Source: an uncultured Ruminococcus sp.
GTDB taxonomy: Bacteria > Bacillota > Clostridia > Oscillospirales > Ruminococcaceae
Length of the DNA stretch: 14,225 bases
Reading direction: 5' to 3'
NCBI RefSeq assembly: GCF_937915125.1
Contig: NZ_CALDMP010000060.1
Location: 1-14,225, forward strand
Below, in pieces: positions 6,878 through 12,987 of this stretch (its first letter is position 1; every line of letters begins with the position of its first letter). The notes beneath the pieces are model-generated. The model was given only the letters and a program-made list of their open reading frames with translations. It did no database searches and was not told the DNA's origin. The translations under genes were made by a program, and so were the position numbers.

Positions 6878-7480
6878 TTACTCGGCAGTATAGAACGGAC
6901 ATGCGTTCTTTTTGCAGGTGGGGTTACGATCCTTGTATTTACAGCTGATCGCCGCCGGCATGGGCAGATGCAGTCCCAGCCGCTGTTCCAGATACGGCAC
7001 AGCTGCCTGTACGGACAAAAAGCAGGTGCGCTTACAGCAGCGGGGTCCTGCAACGGTGGAGATGGCTTTCAGGCAGATGCCAGTGAGTTCGTTGCACCAC
7101 TGCCACGTCTCCACGGACATGGGTGTGGATTCTGTATAGACGCTCAGGAAAATGCCAGCGCCGATGCCGGCACCGCAGGCGCCGCAGAATCCGCAGAATC
7201 CTCCCGGCACCTGTCTGGCACGTTTCCGTGCTGTCCACAGCTCCTCCCGGAGTGTCTCCTCGTCCTTTTCCCCGGTCTCCATTGCGGCAGCGGTCAGCAG
7301 TGCCGCCGGCAGGATGAAGTGATGGTAGGGATAGTGCACAGGCACCTCCGGGTGATCCATCATCATCTTCAGAATGGCGATGACATCCTTTTTCTGCCCG
7401 GAACGGAACAGAGAGATGCACATCTCCAGCAGCTGGTCAAATACTTCTTCTTTCAGTTCGATCTTATGCGTTGTCGCCAT
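6878..7480 (-). CDS. Cysteine-rich DUF5714-like protein
   Basis: A 200-residue protein of unknown function, first gene of the leftward operon. The N-terminal ~90 residues are helical and lack cysteine except Cys21. Then comes a Gly/Cys-rich segment GGFCGFCGACGAGIGAGIF (94-111; Cys96, 99, 102), followed by Cys129, 136, GPRCCKRTC (148, 149, 153) and a C-terminal CKYKDRNPTCKKNACPF (180, 189, 194). This layout resembles DUF5714, a domain I recall as linked to some methyltransferases; the assignment is from memory of the pattern. Spacing suggests iron-sulfur or zinc binding. The ATG at 7480 has AAGGAG upstream; the upstream in-frame extension lies in the leader and is not needed. Possibly an electron-transfer or cofactor partner of the UroD-thioredoxin protein. 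Confidence 0.75.
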   Translation of the reverse strand: MATTHKIELKEEVFDQLLEMCISLFRSGQKKDVIAILKMMMDHPEVPVHYPYHHFILPAALLTAAAMETGEKDEETLREELWTARKRARQVPGGFCGFCGACGAGIGAGIFLSVYTESTPMSVETWQWCNELTGICLKAISTVAGPRCCKRTCFLSVQAAVPYLEQRLGLHLPMPAAISCKYKDRNPTCKKNACPFYTAE

Positions 7481-7575
7481 AACAATCTGCTCCTTTTCCG
7501 GAAGTGTGGGGAAATACAGTGTTCTTTTCTTATCTCTGTATCGACCCAATATACTTTATAATCAAATGCAGACAT

Positions 7576-7621
7576 ATGAAAATAACAGATATAGTCCCCT
7601 ATGAGACTTTATCTATTTCAT
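7576..7621. promoter_or_regulatory. Dyad in the leader of the leftward operon, possible PadR operator
   Basis: GATATAGTC (7588-7596) faces GACTTTATC (7605-7613): eight of nine positions pair, with one A/A mismatch, and ATGAAA (7576) / TTTCAT (7616-7621) extends the symmetry with uneven spacing. It lies just downstream of the -10 of the leftward promoter, a place where repressor binding would block initiation or elongation. Binding by the operon's own PadR protein is inferred, not shown; it could instead be an RNA hairpin. Confidence 0.45.
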
Positions 7622-7635
7622 CGCTATGCAAATTC

Positions 7636-7664
7636 ATTATAGCACGGTGCATAGTGAATGTCAA
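7636..7664 (-). promoter_or_regulatory. Consensus promoter of the DUF5714-lipoyl-GTPase-PadR operon
   Basis: Minus strand: perfect TTGACA (7659-7664), 17-bp spacer, perfect TATAAT (7636-7641). The start site would be near 7629, giving a ~150-base leader before the ATG at 7480. The spacer contains the palindrome GCACGGTGC (7642-7650), which recurs at 7853-7861. A promoter this strong usually needs repression, in line with the PadR gene at the operon end. Confidence 0.88.
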
Positions 7665-7702
7665 GGCTCAGATTGTCCTAAAAAATACGGCGGAATTGTC
7701 CC

Positions 7703-7731
7703 TTTACAGAACAGATTTTCTGGTGCATAAT
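7703..7731 (+). promoter_or_regulatory. Probable promoter of the UroD-dld-lplA operon
   Basis: TTTACA (7703-7708), 17-bp spacer, CATAAT (7726-7731). It is weaker than the divergent partner. The start site would be near 7738, leaving a ~210-base leader that contains the hairpin repeat at 7800-7879 before the ATG at 7947. Confidence 0.6.
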
Positions 7732-7799
7732 AGAAATAGAAAACCGCAGCTGGAATGCTTTGCGGGAGTATGGCATTTATTTTGGTTGTCCGGTCTGAT

Positions 7800-7879
7800 A
7801 ACCCCTCCACCATTGCTGTGCAATGGTCCCCCTCCCCTTTCAGGGGAGGCTGGCACGGTGCAGCCGTGACTGAGGGGTT
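7800..7879 (+). repeat. 80-bp palindromic repeat inside the UroD gene leader
   Basis: Ends AACCCCTC (7800-7807) and GAGGGGTT (7872-7879) are perfect inverted repeats. Inside are two perfect hairpins: ACCATTGC-tgt-GCAATGGT (7809-7827) and CCTCCCC-tttca-GGGGAGG (7831-7849). It looks like a short mobile intergenic repeat of the kind common in gut clostridia (family recall, not searched). It would be transcribed in the 5' leader of the methyltransferase operon and may affect its expression. Confidence 0.7.
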
Positions 7880-7946
7880 CAATCCTATGGCAACACCGCA
7901 CTGCACCCCGGATGCTGCGGAAACTGAATTTGGAGGCTGTATCAAA

Positions 7947-9311
7947 ATGGGAAAAGAATTGATCTTTCAGGCACTGCGACATGAAAAACTGGACAAGATC
8001 CCTTGGGTACCTTTCGCCGGCGTCCATGCCGGAAAGCTGAAAGGCTACAGCGCAAAGGAGCTTCTGACCGATGAGGACAAGCTGTACGATTCCCTCATGG
8101 AAGTACACAAGCTCTACATGCCGGACGGTATGCCCATTATGTTCGATTTGCAGCTGGAGGCAGAGATTCTGGGCTGCGATCTGCTGTGGGCAGAGTTCAA
8201 TCCCCCCTCTGTTACTTCTCACCCCTGTGAGGACGGACATATCCCCTCGGATGACCAGATCCCAAAGGCAACGGAAGGACGCATCCCCATGGTACTGAAC
8301 ACCATGAAGCGTGTCAGGGCATCCGTGGATGATACAGCCCTGTACGGTCTGCTCTGCGGCCCTCTGACACTGGCGTCTCACCTGAGAGGCTCCGACTTCT
8401 TCATGGATATGTTCAACAACAAGCAGCTGGTGGAGGATCTCATGACATTCTGCACCAAGGTTGCCATCCAGATGGCGGACTATTACATTGACGCCGGCAT
8501 GGATGTCATTGCCGTGGTTGACCCGCTGGTAAGCCAGGTTTCCCCCAAGTTCTTTGCGAAGCTGATGGGCGCACACTTCACCAAAGTATTCGACCACATC
8601 CGGGAGCGGGGCAAGTTCTCCGCCTTCTTCGTCTGCGGCAATGCCACAAAGCAGATCGGTGTTATGTGTGATACCCACCCGGATTCCATCCACGTGGACG
8701 AAAACGTCAATCTGGCAAATGCCAAGCAGACTACCGATGAATACAACATTCTCCTGGGCGGTAATATTCCCCTGACCACCACCATGCTCTTCGGTACACA
8801 GCAAGATAACATGAAGTGCGTGGTTGACCTCATCGACAGCATCGACCACAGCCAGAACTTCATCCTCAGCCCGGGCTGCGACATGCCCTATGACTGTCCC
8901 ATTGAGAATACCATTGCGGTGGCACAGACGGCAAAGAATCCTGAGGAAGTCCGGGAAATGGTGAAGAATTACACCGCCGTAGAGGACGATCTGGACTCTG
9001 TGGAGATCCCCGACTATGTGAACCGGGACAAGGTGCTCATCGAGCTGTTCACTCTGGATCCGGAACAGTGCGCTGCCTGCACCTACATGGTTGCCGCTGT
9101 TGTGGATAACTTTGACGCCATCCAGGATATGGCGGAGTATGTGATCTATCAGTACAACCGCAAGGAGGATATTGCACGTACCAAGAAAATGGGCGTTGCC
9201 AATCTGCCCACCATGTGCATCAGCGGTGAGCAGAAGTATATCTCCATTATCCCCAGCAAGGAAGAACTGGTGGCAGCAGTCAAGGAAGCTTATGGCAAGC
9301 TGAACCGATAA
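7947..9311 (+). CDS. UroD-family methyltransferase-like protein fused to a thioredoxin-like domain
   Basis: 454 residues. Residues ~1-345 form a uroporphyrinogen-decarboxylase-type barrel of the MtaA/CmuA methyltransferase kind: RHEKLDKIPWVPFAG (11-25), GLLCGPLTLASHLRG (134-148), FVCGN (228-232), LLGGNIP and SPGCDMPYDCP (308-318). MtaA-like enzymes bind zinc through HxC and a later Cys; here C230 and C311 are kept but the His position is Phe228, and C317 is extra. Residues ~360-454 resemble thioredoxin: LIELFTLDPEQCAACTYM with CAAC (375-378), NLPTMC as the cis-Pro region (419-424) and a final helix. True heme-pathway UroD is unlikely given this fusion. GGAGG precedes the ATG at 7947 by 10 bases; the longer upstream frame crosses a repeat. 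First gene of the operon with dld-like and lplA genes. Likely a thiol- or lipoyl-linked methyl-transfer or redox enzyme; substrate unknown. Confidence 0.85.
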   Translation: MGKELIFQALRHEKLDKIPWVPFAGVHAGKLKGYSAKELLTDEDKLYDSLMEVHKLYMPDGMPIMFDLQLEAEILGCDLLWAEFNPPSVTSHPCEDGHIPSDDQIPKATEGRIPMVLNTMKRVRASVDDTALYGLLCGPLTLASHLRGSDFFMDMFNNKQLVEDLMTFCTKVAIQMADYYIDAGMDVIAVVDPLVSQVSPKFFAKLMGAHFTKVFDHIRERGKFSAFFVCGNATKQIGVMCDTHPDSIHVDENVNLANAKQTTDEYNILLGGNIPLTTTMLFGTQQDNMKCVVDLIDSIDHSQNFILSPGCDMPYDCPIENTIAVAQTAKNPEEVREMVKNYTAVEDDLDSVEIPDYVNRDKVLIELFTLDPEQCAACTYMVAAVVDNFDAIQDMAEYVIYQYNRKEDIARTKKMGVANLPTMCISGEQKYISIIPSKEELVAAVKEAYGKLNR

Positions 9312-9334
9312 AGCGTAAAACAGGATAAGATAAC

Positions 9335-9377
9335 GTCAGAGAATCCATATTTCCGGGTTCTCTGACTTTGTTATTTC
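9335..9377 (+). terminator. Terminator-like hairpin between UroD and dld-like genes
   Basis: Perfect 9-bp stem GTCAGAGAA (9335-9343) / TTCTCTGAC (9358-9366) followed by TTTGTTATTTC. The tail is T-rich but interrupted. No promoter is evident in the 30 bp before the next gene, so it probably attenuates rather than ends transcription, lowering dld-lplA expression relative to the methyltransferase. Confidence 0.65.
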
Positions 9378-9406
9378 TACACATCAAAAAACGGAGGCGA
9401 CTGCAT

Positions 9407-10609
9407 ATGAAAATCGTTATTGCGGGCGGCGGTCCGGGCGGATATACGGCTGCGCTGTCTGCCGCAGCTTACGGTGCAGAGACGATGCTCATTTCCGATG
9501 AACTGGGCGGCACATGTCTCCACCGGGGATGTATTCCCACGAAATTATTCCTCCAGGAAAAGCCCTGCCGTACCCATGCCCGACAGGTGGGCGCTGCCTT
9601 TTCTGCCATGGAACAGCAGACAGCAGCCGGGATGCAGTACCGGCTGAAAAAAAGCGGCGTGACACTGAAACAGGGCAGGGCATCCCTGACACCATCCGGA
9701 GAATTGCTGCTGGGGACGGAACATATCCCCTACGACCGACTGATTCTTGCCACAGGTTCTGTACCACGGCAGCCTGTCCTGCCCGGAGACAACGGCTATC
9801 GGTTCCTGGATCCCCTGGCGTTCCTCCACGACCCGGCATCCCTGCCGGATCACGTGTGTATTCTGGGTGGCGGTGCAGTGGGCGTGGAGCTTGCCGTGAT
9901 CCTGCACCAGATGGGTATCCACGTGGCTGTTGCGGAACAGCAGGAAGAGATTCTTCCGGGGGCAGACCCTGGTCTGGCTGCACGTCTGCGGACACTGCTG
10001 GAGGAACAGGGCATCGCTTTCCATCTGGGCTGCGATACACCGGTATACCGGGATGTGATCCCCTGCTGTGGCAGAGTGCCTGTTCTGCCGGATGGTGCGC
10101 AGGCGCTGCTGTGCCGGGACGGAGCACTGGTTCTGGATGAACATTACAGGACGCTCCGTCCTCACATCTTCGCCATCGGCGACTGCACAGGACGGAGCCA
10201 TGAAGCTGCGGAGGCATCCCAGCAGGCATATGCCGTCACGGACTTTCTCTTCGGGAAACCCACGCCGTACCGGGTGACTGCCCACTGTATCTATACCACC
10301 CCCAATCTGGCATGGGCAGGCACTGCCCGGCAGGGAGACAGATCGGTCAGCGTATCCTTTCCGGAGCTGCCGGCAGGACAGATCGCCGGGGAAAGCTCCT
10401 CTGTCCTGAAGCTATGCTATGCTCCGGATACCGGAGAGATCACGGCGGTTCATATTCTGTCCCGGCAAGCCGCCTTACTCATAGGCACGGCGCAGATGCT
10501 CCTACAGCAGCACACCACTGTCCGGGAGCTGTCGCCCATGGCATTTCCCCATCCCACCCCACTGGAACTATTTTCGGAGGCTGCCGCACGTGCAGAGAAA
10601 AAGATATGA
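9407..10609 (+). CDS. Compact dihydrolipoamide dehydrogenase-like flavoprotein
   Basis: A 400-residue class I disulfide oxidoreductase, shorter than the usual ~460-480. FAD-binding GGGPGGY (7-13), redox disulfide GGTCLHRGCIPTK (34-46; Cys37 and Cys42), LILATGSVP (112-120), NAD(P)-binding GGGAVGVE (154-161), FAD contact FAIGDCTG (255-262) and dimer domain TTPNLAWAGTA (297-307). The catalytic His-Glu pair is present as His382-Pro383 and Glu387, with canonical spacing. The NAD domain between ~205 and 245 is abbreviated, where other members have an ATGRxPN strand (here PCCGRVP). Start at 9407 with GGAGG; the longer frame upstream includes the terminator tail. It overlaps lplA by ATGA. Expected role: oxidising or reducing the lipoyl carrier coded at 6556-6861 with NAD(P); no 2-oxoacid dehydrogenase genes are present. 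Confidence 0.88.
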   Translation: MKIVIAGGGPGGYTAALSAAAYGAETMLISDELGGTCLHRGCIPTKLFLQEKPCRTHARQVGAAFSAMEQQTAAGMQYRLKKSGVTLKQGRASLTPSGELLLGTEHIPYDRLILATGSVPRQPVLPGDNGYRFLDPLAFLHDPASLPDHVCILGGGAVGVELAVILHQMGIHVAVAEQQEEILPGADPGLAARLRTLLEEQGIAFHLGCDTPVYRDVIPCCGRVPVLPDGAQALLCRDGALVLDEHYRTLRPHIFAIGDCTGRSHEAAEASQQAYAVTDFLFGKPTPYRVTAHCIYTTPNLAWAGTARQGDRSVSVSFPELPAGQIAGESSSVLKLCYAPDTGEITAVHILSRQAALLIGTAQMLLQQHTTVRELSPMAFPHPTPLELFSEAAARAEKKI

Positions 10610-11577
10610 TCCTGATACACTCCCAACACACCGACCCGGTATACAATCTGGCACTGGAGGAATCCCTTCTGGATGGGCAGGAAAACTGCATTCTCCTGTG
10701 GCAGAATGACAACAGCGTGATTCTCGGAAGGAATCAGAATGTGTACACAGAAGTGAACCTGCCTGCCGCAGCTCGGTATCACACCAGAATTGTCCGGCGG
10801 AACACCGGCGGCGGTGCTGTCTATCACGACCTGGGGAATGTGAATTTTTCCCTGTGCTACACAGAGGGAACAGTTTCGCCGGAGGCGTTTCTCCGGTGTA
10901 TCCTCACCTTTTTACAGACCCACGGCGTGCCGGCAGTCTGCTCCGGACGGAATGATATTCTGGCACAGCAGCGGAAGATCTCCGGCTGCGCTGCCCTTTC
11001 CCGGAACGGCAGAGGACTGTTCCACGGAACGCTGCTCTTTGAAGCTGACAGACAGCGTATGGATGAACTGCTCCATGTCTCACCCCGGAAGCTGGAATCC
11101 AAGGGCATTTCCTCTGTGCGCAGCCGTGTGGGTTCCATCCGACCCTATCTGCCGCCGGACTGGGATATTACCCGGTTTCTGGCGGAGCTGACGGCATTTC
11201 TCACGGCGTCCTTTTCCGCCTGTCCCGGAGCAGTGGACGAGGTGCAGGTGCAGCGCCTGATGGCGGAGAAATTCAGCACCTGGGAGTGGAATTACGGGCG
11301 CAGTCCCAGAATGAATTTCACTTCCGAAAAGCGTTATGCCGCCGGTGAGATACGGGTGGATCTGGAGATTCGTTCCGGCGTCATTCATGACTGCCGCATT
11401 TCCGGGGATTTCATCGGGAAACAGGAAATCGCCGGGCTGGAACAACTGCTGTCGGGGCAGAAATACGACATGGATGCCATGGCTGCCCTGTCCCGTTCCA
11501 CAGACCTGTCCGCCTATTTCGGCGCCATGACACCGGAACAGTGGCTGGAGCTGTTGTTCCCCTTTGGGGATGCGTGA
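10606..11577 (+). CDS. lplA: Lipoate-protein ligase A
   Basis: A 323-residue ATP-dependent lipoate ligase with both catalytic and C-terminal accessory domains. Motifs: lipoyl-AMP loop RRNTGGGAVYHDLGN (64-78), GRND (114-117), catalytic-lysine segment KISGCA (124-129, usual KISGSA), FHGTLL (139-144), SSVRSRVGSI, and the LplA_C region beginning WEWNYGRSPRMNFTSE. It activates free lipoate (or octanoate) with ATP and attaches it to the lysine of a lipoyl domain. The natural target here is the carrier at 6556-6861, since no other lipoyl protein is in the window. ATG at 10606 overlaps the TGA of the preceding flavoprotein gene (ATGA), so the two are translationally coupled. Salvage of lipoate is implied because no lipA or lipB is seen nearby. 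Confidence 0.92.
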   Translation: MILIHSQHTDPVYNLALEESLLDGQENCILLWQNDNSVILGRNQNVYTEVNLPAAARYHTRIVRRNTGGGAVYHDLGNVNFSLCYTEGTVSPEAFLRCILTFLQTHGVPAVCSGRNDILAQQRKISGCAALSRNGRGLFHGTLLFEADRQRMDELLHVSPRKLESKGISSVRSRVGSIRPYLPPDWDITRFLAELTAFLTASFSACPGAVDEVQVQRLMAEKFSTWEWNYGRSPRMNFTSEKRYAAGEIRVDLEIRSGVIHDCRISGDFIGKQEIAGLEQLLSGQKYDMDAMAALSRSTDLSAYFGAMTPEQWLELLFPFGDA

Positions 11578-11594
11578 GGGGGGCTGAAATTTCT

Positions 11595-11623
11595 TTGACA
11601 ACCAGAATTGTAGGGGATATCAT
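11595..11623 (+). promoter_or_regulatory. Possible promoter downstream of lplA
   Basis: TTGACA (11595-11600), 17-bp spacer, TATCAT (11618-11623). The -10 is formed by part of the palindromic repeat GTAGGGGATATCATCCGCCC (11610-11629). No gene follows before the terminator at 11758-11790, so if active it would make a short transcript of about 160 bases. Confidence 0.45.
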
Positions 11624-11632
11624 CCGCCCGCC
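11610..11632. repeat. GGGCGGAT-type palindromic repeat
   Basis: Reads as the inverse of the unit at 257-281 (GGGCGGATGATATC on the minus strand, CCCCTAC end at 11610). One arm is shortened compared with the perfect copy at 3867-3890. Confidence 0.6.
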
Positions 11633-11704
11633 ATATTCCAATAATCACGCAAATCCGGTATAAATGCAGGAGAGCTGTTGCAAGGACAATAAATCCTGGT
11701 TAGT

Positions 11705-11730
11705 GGGTCGATGTGGGCATCGACCCCTAC
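11705..11730. repeat. Palindromic repeat, GGGTCGATG type
   Basis: Perfect arms GGGTCGATG (11705-11713) and CATCGACCC (11718-11726) around TGGG, ending CCCCTAC. It faces a related inverted unit at 11758-11784, with the CCCCTAC/GTAGGG ends pointing to each other. Confidence 0.7.
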
Positions 11731-11757
11731 AAAAAGTCGTGCGATTCGGGGAAATTT

Positions 11758-11790
11758 GTAGGGTGCGATGCCCACATCGCACCGTTTTTT
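11758..11790 (+). terminator. Intrinsic terminator built from a palindromic repeat
   Basis: Perfect stem GGTGCGATG (11762-11770) / CATCGCACC (11775-11783), loop CCCA, then G and six Ts (11785-11790). It is the first strong terminator downstream of lplA on the plus strand, 185 bp after its stop, and would end the UroD-dld-lplA transcript. Its loop is complementary to the loop of the hairpin at 11705-11726. Confidence 0.75.
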
Positions 11791-11834
11791 CTGTCGGATT
11801 TTGACTGTCTGCAACAGCTCCGTTGTTGTTTCAT

Positions 11835-12006
11835 GGCAATACCGCACAAAGATTGTGCGTCAGATGCGCCGTCAGATTTTTCGTCAGATGAAACAAAAAG
11901 CGCAGTGAATACTTTGTGTATTCACGAGCATTTTTGTGAAATATGACGAAAAATATGCAAGCATATGACGTGCAAAGCCGATAGGCGCTCTTTGTGCGGT
12001 GTTGCC
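11835..12006 (-). mobile_element. 172-bp MITE-like element, copy 2 (inverted)
   Basis: Reverse complement of copy 1, equal in length, with about 8 mismatches over 172 bases counted by eye. Flanked by TCAT on both sides (11831-11834 and 12007-12010), a different 4-bp duplication from copy 1, which shows independent insertion. The terminal repeats are GGCAATACCGCACAAAGA and its counterpart ending GGTGTTGCC. The internal GTGAATAC hairpin is kept. No coding content. Confidence 0.87.
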
Positions 12007-12046
12007 TCATGTGTATATCCGTTTTGGGTTGCGGCGGAAAGGTATG

Positions 12047-12067
12047 CGGGCGAACAATGTTCGCCCC
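12047..12067. repeat. GGGCGAAC palindromic repeat upstream of pyrE
   Basis: Arms GGGCGAAC (12048-12055) and GTTCGCCC (12059-12066) around AAT, end CCCCTTC. It lies 23 bp before the -35 of pyrE. A single unit without a visible partner. Confidence 0.7.
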
Positions 12068-12089
12068 TTCGATGTTCCGAATTTTCCTC

Positions 12090-12118
12090 TTGACAGCGCT
12101 GAAAAAAAACGATATAAT
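12090..12118 (+). promoter_or_regulatory. Consensus promoter of pyrE
   Basis: Perfect TTGACA (12090-12095), 17-bp spacer, perfect TATAAT (12113-12118). The start site would be near 12125, leaving a ~50-base leader. Confidence 0.9.
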
Positions 12119-12131
12119 AAAAGACAGAAAG

Positions 12132-12153
12132 CAGCCGGATGTGTTTGCGGCTG
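12132..12153 (+). other. Small hairpin in the pyrE leader
   Basis: CAGCCG (12132-12137) pairs with CGGCTG (12148-12153), ending just before the AAAGGAG ribosome site. It may modulate translation of pyrE. There is no PyrR-type binding element or terminator that I can recognise. Confidence 0.4.
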
Positions 12154-12174
12154 AAAGGAAAAAGGAGAATCCAT

Positions 12175-12831
12175 ATGACATACAAAGAATCATTCCTGCG
12201 GTTCATGGTGGACTGCGGCGTGCTGACCTTCGGCAGCTTTACCCTGAAAAGCGGCAGACAGGCACCCTATTTCATCAATGCCGGAAATTATCACAACGGC
12301 GCCCAGCTCATGGAACTGGGACGGTATTATGCTGCCTGCATCCAGGAGCACAATATCCCGGTGGAGACTCTCTTCGGACCGGCATACAAGGGGATTCCCC
12401 TGGCAGCTGCGGCGGCTGTGGCGCTGGCGGACAAGTACCAGAAAACCGTGAACTTCTGCTTCGACCGCAAGGAGGTCAAGGATCACGGCGAGGGCGGTAT
12501 GTTCGTAGGGAAACAGCTCACGGACGGCGAAAAAGTGGTCATCATCGAAGATGTCATGACCTCCGGAAAGGCAATGGCTGAGGTTTACCCCAAGCTCAAG
12601 GGTGCCGCTGATGTGGACATTACGGGCATGGTCATTACCGTTGACCGCATGGAACGTGCGCTGGAGGGCAACCAGTCTGCGGTACAGGCTGTCTATGAAA
12701 AATACGGCGTGCCGGTCTATGCCATTGTTACCATGGAAGATATTATCCAGGCGATCCGTGACGGCATTATCCCCGGTCAGGAGCATCTGGATGCCATGCT
12801 GGCTTACCGCAAGGAGTACGGCGTATCCTGA
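12175..12831 (+). CDS. pyrE: Orotate phosphoribosyltransferase
   Basis: A 218-residue enzyme joining orotate to PRPP to make OMP in de novo pyrimidine synthesis, cytosolic dimer. Motifs: FTLKSGRQAPYF (22-33), FGPAYKGIPLA (67-77), the flexible catalytic loop FDRKEVKDHGEGG (96-108) with Lys99, Lys102 and His104, and the PRPP-binding VVIIEDVMTSGKA (121-133). Length matches the family. Start at 12175 set by AAAGGAG; the longer in-frame extension upstream covers the leader hairpin and is not coding. It stands apart from other pyr genes, has its own promoter, and its stop is 45 bp before tRNA-Arg, which may share the transcript. Confidence 0.95.
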   Translation: MTYKESFLRFMVDCGVLTFGSFTLKSGRQAPYFINAGNYHNGAQLMELGRYYAACIQEHNIPVETLFGPAYKGIPLAAAAAVALADKYQKTVNFCFDRKEVKDHGEGGMFVGKQLTDGEKVVIIEDVMTSGKAMAEVYPKLKGAADVDITGMVITVDRMERALEGNQSAVQAVYEKYGVPVYAIVTMEDIIQAIRDGIIPGQEHLDAMLAYRKEYGVS

Positions 12832-12854
12832 TTGCAGCCCATTCATGCACATTG

Positions 12855-12870
12855 CCGGGCACACGCCCGG
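12855..12870 (+). other. GC hairpin between pyrE and tRNA-Arg
   Basis: Perfect stem CCGGGC (12855-12860) / GCCCGG (12865-12870) with loop ACAC, six bases before the tRNA. Without a T-run it is not a standard terminator; it could separate the pyrE mRNA from the tRNA by processing. Confidence 0.45.
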
Positions 12871-12876
12871 TACGAT

Positions 12877-12953
12877 GTTCCTGTAGCTCAGCTGGATAGA
12901 GCGGCCGCCTCCTAAGCGGCAGGTCGGGTGTTCGAATCACCTCAGGAACGCCA
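12877..12953 (+). tRNA. tRNA-Arg (anticodon CCT)
   Basis: 77-base cloverleaf with encoded CCA. Acceptor stem GTTCCTG / CAGGAAC, D-arm GCTCAGCTGGATAGAGC, anticodon stem GCCGC / GCGGC with loop CTCCTAA (anticodon CCT, reading AGG), T-arm GGGTGTTCGAATCACCT, discriminator G and CCA at 12951-12953. No separate promoter is seen, so it is probably co-transcribed with pyrE. Confidence 0.95.
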
Positions 12954-12987
12954 TTACACTTCGATCTGTTTTTTTGGCAGAAAATAC

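Noticed and set aside
7665..7946. Cobalamin riboswitch or other metabolite riboswitch ahead of the UroD gene
   Set aside because: No B12-box-like GCCACTG or other recognisable riboswitch core; the structure seen is explained by the 80-bp repeat.
7704..8849. 381-codon minus-strand frame opposite the UroD gene
   Set aside because: Mirror frame of a real coding sequence; it also runs across the promoter region and a repeat.
7947..9311. Heme-pathway uroporphyrinogen decarboxylase (hemE)
   Set aside because: Motifs and Cys residues fit the methyltransferase branch, there is a fused thioredoxin-like domain, and no heme genes are nearby.
11664..11804. 46-codon ORF starting MQESCCKDNKSW
   Set aside because: No ribosome binding site, and it consists mostly of palindromic repeats and the terminator.
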